Source: DASPWV01 sp046727855 (GTDB lineage Bacteria; Acidobacteriota; Vicinamibacteria; Vicinamibacterales; UBA2999). Taken from it: DNA of 30,165 nt. The notes under the pieces are model-generated. The model saw only the letters and a program-made list of their open reading frames with translations. It did no database searches and was not told the DNA's origin. Location of the stretch: NCBI GenBank assembly GCA_046727855.1, contig JBKPDL010000170.1, positions 1-30,165 of the forward strand. The letters are read 5' to 3'. How positions within the stretch are numbered: position 1 is the stretch's first letter; the number at the start of each line of letters is the position of its first letter. Positions 24,131 to 30,165 of this stretch are shown piece after piece. The translations under genes were made by a program, and so were the position numbers.

Positions 24131-24310
24131 GTGGCGTCACGCCCTCCTCTTGCAGCTGTCCTCTTCGTTCTTCTTCTTGCTATCGCTGCGATGGCGGCCG
24201 CGGTGTATTTCGGCGGCACCGGCCGGACGCCGCTTGCCATGGCCGGCACGCTGTTGTTCGTTGCACTCGGCGGTGTCGCGTTCGAGCTCGCGAGACGAAG
24301 ATCGTTGTAA
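24131..24310 (+). CDS. small membrane protein of 59 residues, unknown function
   Basis: A GTG-started frame encodes two hydrophobic segments: residues about 7-26 (LAAVLFVLLLAIAAMAAAV) and 36-53 (AMAGTLLFVALGGVAFEL). They are separated by a Gly/Arg turn and followed by a basic tail RRRSL, consistent with a small two-span inner-membrane protein. GAGG lies two to five bases before the GTG. It is flanked by the transglycosylase (59 bases upstream) and ferritin (9 bases downstream). No family is recognised, and the call rests on frame, hydrophobicity and context. Confidence 0.5.
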   Translation: MASRPPLAAVLFVLLLAIAAMAAAVYFGGTGRTPLAMAGTLLFVALGGVAFELARRRSL

Positions 24311-24319
24311 TCTGTGGGG

Positions 24320-24856
24320 ATGAACGCTGACCTGCTGTCTGGCCTGAACGAGCACCTCAAACTGGAGTTCCGCGCGTCTCACGAATACCTTGCGATGTCG
24401 ATCTGGCTGGCGGAGCACGACTTACCGGGCTTCGCGAAGTGGATGCGTCAGCAATCGTCCGACGAGCTGCAGCACGCGCAGCGCATCATCGATCACCTCG
24501 TCGAGCGCGATCAGAAAGTGACGCTGCCGGCGATTGCCGCTCCGCCTTCCACCTGGGCGTCGGCCCTCGAGCTCTGCGAGCATGTCCTGCGCAACGAGCA
24601 GGAAGTCACGGGCTCGATCAACAATCTTTACGCGCTCGCTGAGAAGACCAAAGATCGCGGCGCCGTGATTCTGCTGCAGTGGTTCGTGAGAGAGCAGATG
24701 GAAGAAGAAGCCGCCGCGCGCGCGGTACTCGGCCGCATTCGTCTCGCCGGCAACAGCGGGATCGGGCTGTTGATGATCGATCAGGAGCTCGCAACCGGCC
24801 GCGTGCCCGGCATGCCGGTCGAGCGTGGTCCCGGCGCCACCGCTCTCCAGGCCTGA
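24320..24856 (+). CDS. bacterial non-heme ferritin (FtnA-like)
   Basis: This is a cytoplasmic iron-storage protein, expected to form a 24-subunit shell that oxidises Fe2+ at a diiron site. The four-helix bundle of 178 residues retains the ferroxidase ligands E16, E49, H52 (SSDELQHAQ), E93 (RNEQEVT), Q126 and E129 (REQMEEE). No heme-binding Met typical of bacterioferritin is seen. The ATG at 24320 is preferred over GTG at 24314. The stop and the next start share TGATG, so ferritin and the downstream cupin are translationally coupled. No Fur box was recognised. Confidence 0.92.
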   Translation: MNADLLSGLNEHLKLEFRASHEYLAMSIWLAEHDLPGFAKWMRQQSSDELQHAQRIIDHLVERDQKVTLPAIAAPPSTWASALELCEHVLRNEQEVTGSINNLYALAEKTKDRGAVILLQWFVREQMEEEAAARAVLGRIRLAGNSGIGLLMIDQELATGRVPGMPVERGPGATALQA

Positions 24857-25188
24857 TGTCCATCCACCGGTGGAACGCTGCGCTCGACGGCGAGCTCTCC
24901 GAGCGCGCACTGCGCCGAAAGCTCGAAGCGCTCGGGTATCGTGTCGCACGCTATGTCTATCCGCCCGGCACCGTCTTTCCCGATCACACGCACGGCGTCG
25001 ACAAGGTCGACGCCGTCGTCTCGGGCAAGTTCCGCCTCGTGATCAGCGGCCACGTGGCGCTCCTCGGCGCCGGCGATTGGATCGACATTCCACGCGGGGC
25101 GGTTCATAGCGCGGTGGTGCAGGGCGACGAGCCGGTCGTCGCGTTCGATGCGATCAAGATCGATCCCAACGACAAAGACATAGCGTGA
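24856..25188 (+). CDS. small cupin-domain protein coupled to ferritin
   Basis: This 110-residue cupin contains H44-T-H46 followed by GVDKVDAVVSGKFRLV. At the usual Glu position of motif 1 there is D49/K50, so metal ligation may differ. Motif 2 (GDWIDIPRGAVHSAVV) supplies a His. It starts at ATG 24856 inside TGATG with the ferritin stop and ends inside another TGATG with the reductase, so the three genes are translated as a unit. The function is unknown. Its placement suggests a role linked to the metal or small-molecule chemistry of its neighbours, but that is inference. Confidence 0.85.
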   Translation: MSIHRWNAALDGELSERALRRKLEALGYRVARYVYPPGTVFPDHTHGVDKVDAVVSGKFRLVISGHVALLGAGDWIDIPRGAVHSAVVQGDEPVVAFDAIKIDPNDKDIA

Positions 25189-26108
25189 TGAAGATTGTGG
25201 TCATCGGCCCCGGCGGCGTTGGCGGCTATTTCGGCGGACGCCTTGCGGCGAGCGGGGAAGATGTGCACTTCGTGGCGCGCGGCGCGCAGCTCGACGCGCT
25301 GCGCACGAAGGGGCTCCGCATTCAAAGCGCGAAGGGCGACGCCCACGTGCCGCACGTCAATGCAACGAGCGACGCGGCAACCATCGGTCACGCCGACGTC
25401 GTGCTCTTCACTGTCAAGATGTACGACGTCGATGCCGCCGCCGCGATGCTGCCGCCGCTCATCGGTCCGGACACCGTAGTCATCACGCTGCAAAACGGCG
25501 TCGAGGCGGTCGACATGGTGGCGCGCCACGTGCCGCGCGCGCACGTCGCGGGCGGCGTCGCGTACGTGGCTGCAGTGATTTCGGAGCCCGGCACGATCCG
25601 CCACACCGCGCTCGATACGCTGATCTTCGGAGAGCTCGACGGCCGCCGCTCCCGACGAATGGAACGGTTTGCCGAGTCGTGCCTGCGCGCCGGCTTTCAA
25701 GCGCGCGTCAGCGACAGGATCGACGTCGATCTCTGGGGCAAGTTCGCGCGCCTGAGCGTCTTCAGCGGCATGACGGCCGTCACGCGCTCGCCGCTCGGCG
25801 TCATTCGAGAGGATCCCGATCTCACTGCGATGATGAAAGCCGCGTTGCAGGAATCGCTGCAGGTTGCGCGTGCGAGCGGTGTCGCGCTGCCCGACCAGTA
25901 CATGAAAGAGATCATGACGATGGTCGGCGATATGCCGGCGAATTCGAAGTCATCGATGCTGGAAGATCTCGAGCGCGGGAAACGGCTGGAGCTGCCCTGG
26001 CTGAACGGCGCGATGGTGCGTCTCGGTCGCGAAGCCGGGGTGCCGACGCCGACGCACCAGTTCATCGCGGCGGTGCTGAAGCCGTTCGTGAAGGGGGCAT
26101 CGCAGTAA
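25188..26108 (+). CDS. ketopantoate reductase (2-dehydropantoate 2-reductase family)
   Basis: This 306-residue cytoplasmic NADPH-dependent enzyme of the ApbA/PanE family reduces 2-dehydropantoate to pantoate in coenzyme A synthesis; other members act on related 2-oxo acids. The N-terminal Rossmann motif is GPGGVGGYFGG (about 8-18), the conserved Asn lies in LQNGVEA, and the catalytic Lys is K185 in DLWGKFARL. The C-terminal helical half has the expected SSMLEDLERGKRLELPWLNG. The ATG at 25188 is chosen because it overlaps the cupin stop (TGATG). The panE name is withheld since substrate specificity in this family is broad. It is the last gene of the plus-strand run. Confidence 0.88.
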   Translation: MKIVVIGPGGVGGYFGGRLAASGEDVHFVARGAQLDALRTKGLRIQSAKGDAHVPHVNATSDAATIGHADVVLFTVKMYDVDAAAAMLPPLIGPDTVVITLQNGVEAVDMVARHVPRAHVAGGVAYVAAVISEPGTIRHTALDTLIFGELDGRRSRRMERFAESCLRAGFQARVSDRIDVDLWGKFARLSVFSGMTAVTRSPLGVIREDPDLTAMMKAALQESLQVARASGVALPDQYMKEIMTMVGDMPANSKSSMLEDLERGKRLELPWLNGAMVRLGREAGVPTPTHQFIAAVLKPFVKGASQ

Positions 26109-26118
26109 GCCTGCGAAC

Positions 26119-26275
26119 TTACTTCCGCGGCGGAGGCGGTGGCGTCGTGACTTCGTAGATCAACTGCCAGGTGCCGTCCGCGTTCCGCGTCCACCAGTGC
26201 AGGAGGACTTGTCGTTGGTGCCGCCGCGATGGCAACAGCGGCGAGCGCGCCGAGCAATCTGGTTTTCATCATCAA
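26119..26275 (-). pseudogene. remnant of a secreted-protein gene (frameshifted and shortened)
   Basis: The minus strand begins with a convincing signal peptide (MMMKTRLLGALAAVAIAAA) at 26275, which then runs into a non-protein-like frame. In another frame a convincing C-terminus appears, LLHWWTRNADGTWQLIYEV followed by a Pro-rich tail, ending in TAA at 26119. Start and end are in different frames, and only about 50 codons separate them, so most of the gene appears lost. At GACAAGTCCTCC a single missing G would join a third-frame piece (GTNDK) to VLLHWW. The original family is not recognised. Confidence 0.5.
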
Positions 26276-26971
26276 TCAAACGCCGGGATACACGCCCAGG
26301 TAGATCATCACGAAACCGAGCGTGTCGAGGAGACCGTGAGCGAGTACGGCACACCACAGGTTGCGACCGCTCAAGAGGTAGGCAGTGCCGAAGAGCATTC
26401 CCGTCACACCAGTTGCCACAACTCCCGATAGTCCCTGGTACAAGTGGGCGAGGCCGAAGAGAGCGGACGATCCGATGAGCGCGATGATCCAACCGGCGCG
26501 TGAATACCCCCAGAGTTCGGCGAGCCGCGCTGTCAACCAGCCGCGATACACCATCTCCTCCATGAACGCCGCCAGCGTCCAGGAGATGACGAGCCAGAAG
26601 ACCAGTGCTTGCTCGTTGCCGACGAGCGAGCGGAATACTGAGGCATCGGGCAACACGCCGGTTGTGAGCCGGGCGATCAATGGTTCGACGAGGTAAGTGC
26701 CGGGAAACTGGTACAGCGCAAGGATGACCGCGACGAGCAGCGTGCGACGCCAATGTGCCGGACGCCGCAGGCCAATCGCGCGCCATCCCGGACCGCGCCA
26801 CCACAGAAAAAAAGCCGCGACTGCGAGCAGATACGGAGTCGCTGAATACGGAATGTAGCCGGCGAGACCCGCCCACGTGATGGCGATCGCGAGGAGCAGT
26901 TCGACGATCGCCCACGGCCGCGAGACCGCTGCCGTTAGTGGCCCGGCTTGTGTTGTGTCATGCTGAACCAG
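26276..26971 (-). CDS. CPBP-family intramembrane metalloprotease, start uncertain
   Basis: This multi-span membrane protein of the CAAX/Abi (CPBP) type includes members that cleave prenylated or other membrane substrates. The conserved motifs are complete: EE-MVYR in FMEEMVYRGWL, FGLAHLYQG, and LAHGLLDTLGF near the C-terminus. In-frame sequence upstream of the only canonical start (TTG 26680, 134 residues) is clearly coding for two further helices (AIVELLLAIAITWAGLAGY, then YLLAVAAFFLWW) and the family element GLRRP. No ATG, GTG or TTG occurs in that part. The end given here is the CTG at 26971, which overlaps the VOC gene by 37 bases. A rare start, a sequencing error or a decayed 5' end are all possible. 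Confidence 0.7.
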   Translation of the reverse strand: MVQHDTTQAGPLTAAVSRPWAIVELLLAIAITWAGLAGYIPYSATPYLLAVAAFFLWWRGPGWRAIGLRRPAHWRRTLLVAVILALYQFPGTYLVEPLIARLTTGVLPDASVFRSLVGNEQALVFWLVISWTLAAFMEEMVYRGWLTARLAELWGYSRAGWIIALIGSSALFGLAHLYQGLSGVVATGVTGMLFGTAYLLSGRNLWCAVLAHGLLDTLGFVMIYLGVYPGV

Positions 26972-27354
26972 TTGCCCATTCCATCCTTCATGATGGCCTC
27001 AATACCATAGAAACGTTCTTCCGGCGCGCTGGCAAACTGCACGCCTTTCGACTTGAGCTCCTGGTAGGTCGTTTGGCAATTGTCGACCTCGAACGCGCCC
27101 GCGCCGAGCACGCCCTTCTTGAGGAGCAGGCGAATGGCCTGAGCCGACTCCTCGTCGAACATTGGACCCGCCTTCGGCTCCATCAGGATGATTTCAAGGT
27201 CCTTTTGCGTCTTTGGACCGACCGTTAGCCAGCGAAAACCGCCGTCCATCGTCTGGTCTGTGCGGACTTCAAAGCCAAGCTTGTTCACATAAAAGTTCTT
27301 CGCTTCGTCCTGGTTGTTCACGAACAGCGTCACGTGCGACATCCTGGTGATCAT
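26935..27354 (-). CDS. VOC-superfamily (glyoxalase/bleomycin-resistance-like) protein
   Basis: This 139-residue protein has the paired beta-alpha-beta-beta-beta modules of the vicinal-oxygen-chelate fold: MSHVTLFVNNQDEAKNFYVNKLGF at the start and a second module from about residue 80 ending GNWFSMTQH. Members are metal-dependent isomerases or dioxygenases, or bind drugs; the substrate is unknown. The ATG at 27354 has an AGGAGG site seven bases upstream, deciding against the longer frame from 27411. The AraC-type regulator lies upstream on the same strand, a frequent pairing. The stop region overlaps the start of the CPBP gene. Confidence 0.85.
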   Translation of the reverse strand: MITRMSHVTLFVNNQDEAKNFYVNKLGFEVRTDQTMDGGFRWLTVGPKTQKDLEIILMEPKAGPMFDEESAQAIRLLLKKGVLGAGAFEVDNCQTTYQELKSKGVQFASAPEERFYGIEAIMKDGMGNWFSMTQHKPGH

Positions 27355-27430
27355 GGTGTGCCTCCTCTCTGGTAGGACGATATCGGCCGCGACCGCGCCC
27401 TGCTTCTTCAAAATTGCTCGGCGCGTATAA

Positions 27431-27470
27431 AGGGCGTGCCCAAGGGCAGGGCCCTTGGCTAGTTACATCC
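27431..27470. repeat. second copy of the GGCCCTTGGCTAGTT dispersed element, with hairpin
   Basis: CCAAGGGC (27440-27447) and GCCCTTGG (27451-27458) form an 8-bp hairpin with an AGG loop. The right side continues as GGCCCTTGGCTAGTT, identical to 13553-13567, and is followed by ATCCGGC, a string also seen in the first copy. It lies in the 185-base gap between the AraC and VOC genes, which otherwise holds no visible gene. Confidence 0.65.
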
Positions 27471-27539
27471 GGCGACAACGTGTCGTCGGAAAACGGTCGT
27501 TTGTGACCGAATGCAGCTACGGCGCAGGGCTCTTTACGT

Positions 27540-27932
27540 TCACTCCGCGCGGTACATGCGAATGAAGCAGGTCGGGATGTAGACGTTTTTCCTGCGCGTG
27601 GCCCGGTACTGGGCGGGTGGTTCACCGGTGAGGCGACGGAACAGGCTGCTGAACGATCCGAGGCTTTGAAAGCCGATCTGATCGCAGATCTCGGTCACGG
27701 GATACGCAGTGGTCACGAGCAATTCCTTTGCGCGATCCAGCCGTCGCGCGCGCAGATATTGATGCGGCGTTTCGCCGAAGGCCGCGCGGAATGCACGAAT
27801 GAAATGGAATGTGGAAAGGCCCGCAAGATCCGCGAGCCGCTCGACCGTCAGCGGCTTCGTGCAATGACGATCGATGTACTCGCGGACCTTGTCCAGCGCC
27901 GGTGCCGGCGCCTCGGCTTTCACGGTCGCCAT
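27540..27932 (-). CDS. AraC-family DNA-binding regulator (HTH domain only)
   Basis: This 130-residue protein is almost entirely an AraC/XylS double helix-turn-helix domain. Helix-turn-helix 1 is at about 29-50 (TVERLADLAGLSTFHFIRAFR), and helix-turn-helix 2 at about 75-100 (PVTEICDQIGFQSLGSFSSLFRR), followed by the family GEPPAQYR. There is no effector-binding domain, so it is a short form. The tail YIPTCFIRMYRAE resembles that of small AraC-type regulators found next to VOC genes. Here the VOC gene is the next gene downstream, across a repeat-containing gap, and is a plausible target. It lies 10 bases after the MBL gene on the same strand. Confidence 0.88.
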   Translation of the reverse strand: MATVKAEAPAPALDKVREYIDRHCTKPLTVERLADLAGLSTFHFIRAFRAAFGETPHQYLRARRLDRAKELLVTTAYPVTEICDQIGFQSLGSFSSLFRRLTGEPPAQYRATRRKNVYIPTCFIRMYRAE

Positions 27933-27942
27933 GTGTATCGCG

Positions 27943-28815
27943 TTATTTCTGTATTTCCTTGAAAATCAACTCGGCGTTCGCCTTTGCGCGCTGCAGATCG
28001 TAACTGGCGAACTTCGCATCCGGCTTGAATTCCGCAATCGCTTGATCGGAGGTCTTGCCGGCCTTGGCCGCGGCTGACACCGACGTCACGAACGAGCGCA
28101 TGAACTGACCGTAATCCGCGAAGGCCTGCCAGGTCGTCACTGCGCTGTGACCGGGAATCACCGTGTCGATATTTTTGATCCCCGCGGCCGCCTTCGCGAG
28201 CGTCTCCGGATACGCGATGCCGCTGCCGCCGTTGTTGACGTCCATGATCGGCGAGTTGGGACCGGAGAACACGTCGCCGGCGTGCATCACGCGGAGATCG
28301 CGAAACACCACAAACGCATCGCCGTTGGTGTGCGCCGCGCCGAAGTAATAGAGATCGATCGCCTCCTTTCCGGACAGCACGCTCTCTTTGTCCTTGAACG
28401 TGCGGTCCGGCAACCCGTGTTTCGTGGCCGGCTCGGCGAAGTTCTTCATCTTGGTCATGTTGGCGGCTGTGTTTTCCTGCGCGACGATCTCGACGCTCGC
28501 CGGAAAGAATTCGTTGCTGCCCACATGATCTCCATGTGTGTGGGTGTTGATGATGTGCGTGATCGGCTTGTCGGTGACGCTTTTCACCTTGTCGAGGATT
28601 TTCTGCCCGTTGTTGGCCAGTTTGGTATCGACGAGCACCACGCCGGCGGCGGCGACGAACGCCGCAGTGTTCCCGCCGTTGCCCGTGATCACATAGAGGT
28701 TGTCTTTCACTTTCTCGATCTGCAACTCCTGTTGCTGCGGCGGTTGTTGCGCCGCCAGGCCGGCAATGGCCACGCCGGCCAACATCACGAGACTCAAAAC
28801 GATCGTTCGCTTCAC
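27943..28815 (-). CDS. secreted MBL-fold metallohydrolase
   Basis: This 290-residue exported protein has a signal peptide (about 1-22, LSLVMLAGVAIAGLAA) and the metallo-beta-lactamase fold motif H92-T-H94-G-D96-H97, with further ligands expected in AAHTNGD, HAGDVF and IPGHS. Such periplasmic members hydrolyse lactone, thioester or phosphoester-like bonds; a beta-lactamase is not implied. The GTG at 28815 is chosen because AGGAGG lies six bases upstream and it starts the signal peptide. The GTG overlaps the HupE-like stop (GTGA), so the two are translationally coupled. Confidence 0.88.
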   Translation of the reverse strand: MKRTIVLSLVMLAGVAIAGLAAQQPPQQQELQIEKVKDNLYVITGNGGNTAAFVAAAGVVLVDTKLANNGQKILDKVKSVTDKPITHIINTHTHGDHVGSNEFFPASVEIVAQENTAANMTKMKNFAEPATKHGLPDRTFKDKESVLSGKEAIDLYYFGAAHTNGDAFVVFRDLRVMHAGDVFSGPNSPIMDVNNGGSGIAYPETLAKAAAGIKNIDTVIPGHSAVTTWQAFADYGQFMRSFVTSVSAAAKAGKTSDQAIAEFKPDAKFASYDLQRAKANAELIFKEIQK

Positions 28816-29906
28816 GTCGCGCCTCCTGTTAGAAAGACCCGTTGGACAAACCAATATCCGCCCGCGAGTATGACGACGATTGAGCCCGCGAGCGCGAGCC
28901 GCTCGCCGAGCAGCGGGTTGCGTCTGCGAATCGCGGCGAGGGCCGACGCGACCACAATCACAATGCCGAGCTGGCCGACTTCGACGCCGAGGTTAAACGA
29001 GAACAGCGACCATCCCAGCGCCGACCGCGGAAGCCCGAACTCTTTCAATACGGCGGCGAACCCGAAACCGTGTACCAGGCCGAAGACCCCCGCAACCAGC
29101 GCGCGGATGTCGCGTGGCGCGGCAGCGCGACGGACGAGCAAGTTGTCGGCGCCCACAAACACGATGCTCAGCGCGATCGCCGGCTCGATGATCCGCGCGG
29201 GCGGGGAGAACACGTCGAGTGCGGCGAGCGACAGTGTGATGCTGTGGCCGATCGTGAACGCCGTCACGATCGCCACGAGCTTTTTGAGCGAGCCGCCGAG
29301 CAGCAGCAGACCGACGAGAAAGAGCACATGGTCCGGGCCAATCAGAATATGTTCGATTCCGGCCGCGACGAACGTGCGAACCACCGCCCAGGTGCCCTGA
29401 ACCGATCCGGCGTAGTAATCCAGGCGCTGTCGATCGACGCTGATGATCGCCTGATGGCGGAGCGTGTCCTGCTCGTAGACGTTCACAAAGGTCTGATGAA
29501 CAGGGTCGTAGGGAAAGAGGAGCGCCTCTACCCGAAGCACGGCAGGCGGCGGAGCCGCGATGCGGAGCGTCAGCCGAACGCTCTGCCGCTCGGCCAGCGT
29601 CTCGAGGGCCATCCACTGAATCGCCTGCCGCTCGCCGTCACCACTGATCGCGAGGCGTGAGTCGATCAATCGCGTGAGCATGTCGCGGTAGCCCGCGGCA
29701 AACGCGGCATCGTGCAATCGGTTGGGATCCGCGATGCCTAAATCGTGTGCGACGTCGAAGTCATGAAGGACGAGCGTTCCATCAATCGCATCAGCACCAA
29801 TCTCGAGATCGAGATAACTGAATGGCGCGGCGTGCGCGAGCACGCGAGGCGTCTGCGCCAACACAAGCGCAGCGATGACGGATATGAGCAATCCACGTGT
29901 AATCAT
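28812..29906 (-). CDS. HupE/UreJ-like multi-span membrane protein with exported N-terminal domain
   Basis: This 364-residue protein has a signal peptide (LLISVIAALVLAQTPRVLA) followed by an extracytoplasmic beta-rich domain (about 25-170, HAAPFSYLDLEIG at its start). A C-terminal bundle of about six helices follows, with the HupE/UreJ signatures GIEHILIGPDHVLFLVGLLL, TAFTIGHSITLSLA and GLVHGFGFAAVL. The conserved His and Asp residues in those helices suggest metal-ion handling; HupE/UreJ homologues are linked to nickel, but the role here is not known. The ATG at 29906 is preferred for its signal peptide. ATG 29978 would overlap the upstream stop (ATGA) and is an alternative. Confidence 0.85.
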   Translation of the reverse strand: MITRGLLISVIAALVLAQTPRVLAHAAPFSYLDLEIGADAIDGTLVLHDFDVAHDLGIADPNRLHDAAFAAGYRDMLTRLIDSRLAISGDGERQAIQWMALETLAERQSVRLTLRIAAPPPAVLRVEALLFPYDPVHQTFVNVYEQDTLRHQAIISVDRQRLDYYAGSVQGTWAVVRTFVAAGIEHILIGPDHVLFLVGLLLLGGSLKKLVAIVTAFTIGHSITLSLAALDVFSPPARIIEPAIALSIVFVGADNLLVRRAAAPRDIRALVAGVFGLVHGFGFAAVLKEFGLPRSALGWSLFSFNLGVEVGQLGIVIVVASALAAIRRRNPLLGERLALAGSIVVILAGGYWFVQRVFLTGGAT

Positions 29907-29974
29907 CAGTCCGTTGTTCCCGCCTACGCGCGCTGGCCGCCGCGTAGTATCAAGCACCGAAAGCGCAAGGCCGA

Positions 29975-30165
29975 TCATGGCTCGTCGATTGTGAACGGCT
30001 TCCGCGTGAAAAGATCGCGAACGCGGAGCCAACGCTGAGGCTCGTCTGTCTCGCCCGCAAGCCACTGTGAGACCGCCGCCTTGCCGAGCGGATATGCCAC
30101 GGCGGCGACGCGATGCCGTTCCGCAAAGGCCAGAAACCGCTCGGGTGCGGCGATCAGCGCCTCGG
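29975..30165 (-). CDS. C-terminal fragment of an unidentified protein (cut by window edge)
   Basis: The last 63 codons of a minus-strand gene enter from the right edge and end in TGA at 29975. The visible sequence, with ERFLAFAERHRVAAVAYPL and QRWLRVRDLFTRKPFTIDEP, is compositionally protein-like. The family is not recognised from this fragment. Its stop overlaps an alternative HupE-like start, so it may belong to the same operon. Confidence 0.55.
   Translation of the reverse strand, partial: EALIAAPERFLAFAERHRVAAVAYPLGKAAVSQWLAGETDEPQRWLRVRDLFTRKPFTIDEP

Noticed and set aside
26160..26915. 251-codon minus-strand frame over the CPBP gene
   Set aside because: It is in a different frame from the one with EExxxR and the membrane helices, and is Arg-rich and motif-free.
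28147..29400. 417-codon plus-strand frame opposite the MBL and HupE-like genes
   Set aside because: It is a shadow frame; both minus-strand genes have diagnostic motifs.

Overview
The window reads as a GC-rich bacterial chromosome segment, most likely from Acidobacteriota (Vicinamibacteria-like). This is inferred from the gene families, not from a marker gene. The evidence is an Oar-like TonB-dependent receptor with an N-terminal carboxypeptidase-regulatory domain, a duplicated orphan permease of the ADOP type (a family named for Acidobacteria), several PQQ-like beta-propellers, secreted amidohydrolase and M28 peptidase genes, and a DUF6249-type membrane protein beside an ECF sigma factor. 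No phage, IS element, CRISPR array or rRNA was seen.

Layout. 1-1757 (minus) is a housekeeping block: tRNA-Leu(UAG), tig (trigger factor) and the 5' end of clpP. 1921-3434 is an ECF sigma/anti-sigma pair (minus) divergent from a small DUF6249-like membrane protein (plus). The two sides share a 25-bp perfect palindrome whose arms form back-to-back ECF-type -35 elements, each with an identically spaced TCTAAT -10. 3873-13493 (plus) looks like one operon: TonB-dependent receptor, secreted M28 aminopeptidase and three PQQ-like beta-propeller proteins with 4-nt start/stop overlaps, the third with a twin-arginine signal. 13494-13790 is a repeat-rich gap with three consecutive hairpins and a heptamer tract. 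13791-14603 (minus) is a lipoprotein.

14648-20632 (plus) carries an SDR, an ADOP permease, a secreted amidohydrolase and an overlapping diheme cytochrome c. A secreted protein of unknown function (minus) follows, converging on the cytochrome. Next is an atypical SDR (plus), then a higher-order TCTGCGT repeat tract and a cupin (minus). 22923-26108 (plus) has an MltB-type lytic transglycosylase, a 59-residue membrane protein, ferritin, a cupin and a ketopantoate reductase; the last three are joined by TGATG junctions. 26119-30165 (minus) holds, in transcription order, a gene fragment entering from the right edge, a HupE/UreJ-like membrane protein, an MBL-fold hydrolase, a short AraC-type regulator, a VOC/glyoxalase protein, a CPBP intramembrane protease without a canonical start codon, and the remains of a decayed secreted protein.

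How the genes may work together. The receptor operon suggests capture and breakdown of peptide-like material at the cell envelope. The sigma/anti-sigma/DUF6249 locus is a likely self-activating envelope-stress switch. The amidohydrolase-cytochrome pair suggests a periplasmic catabolic step coupled to electron transfer. These are inferences from domains and spacing. Several start codons lie only a few bases from a good -10 element and lack a Shine-Dalgarno sequence, so leaderless translation may occur in this genome.
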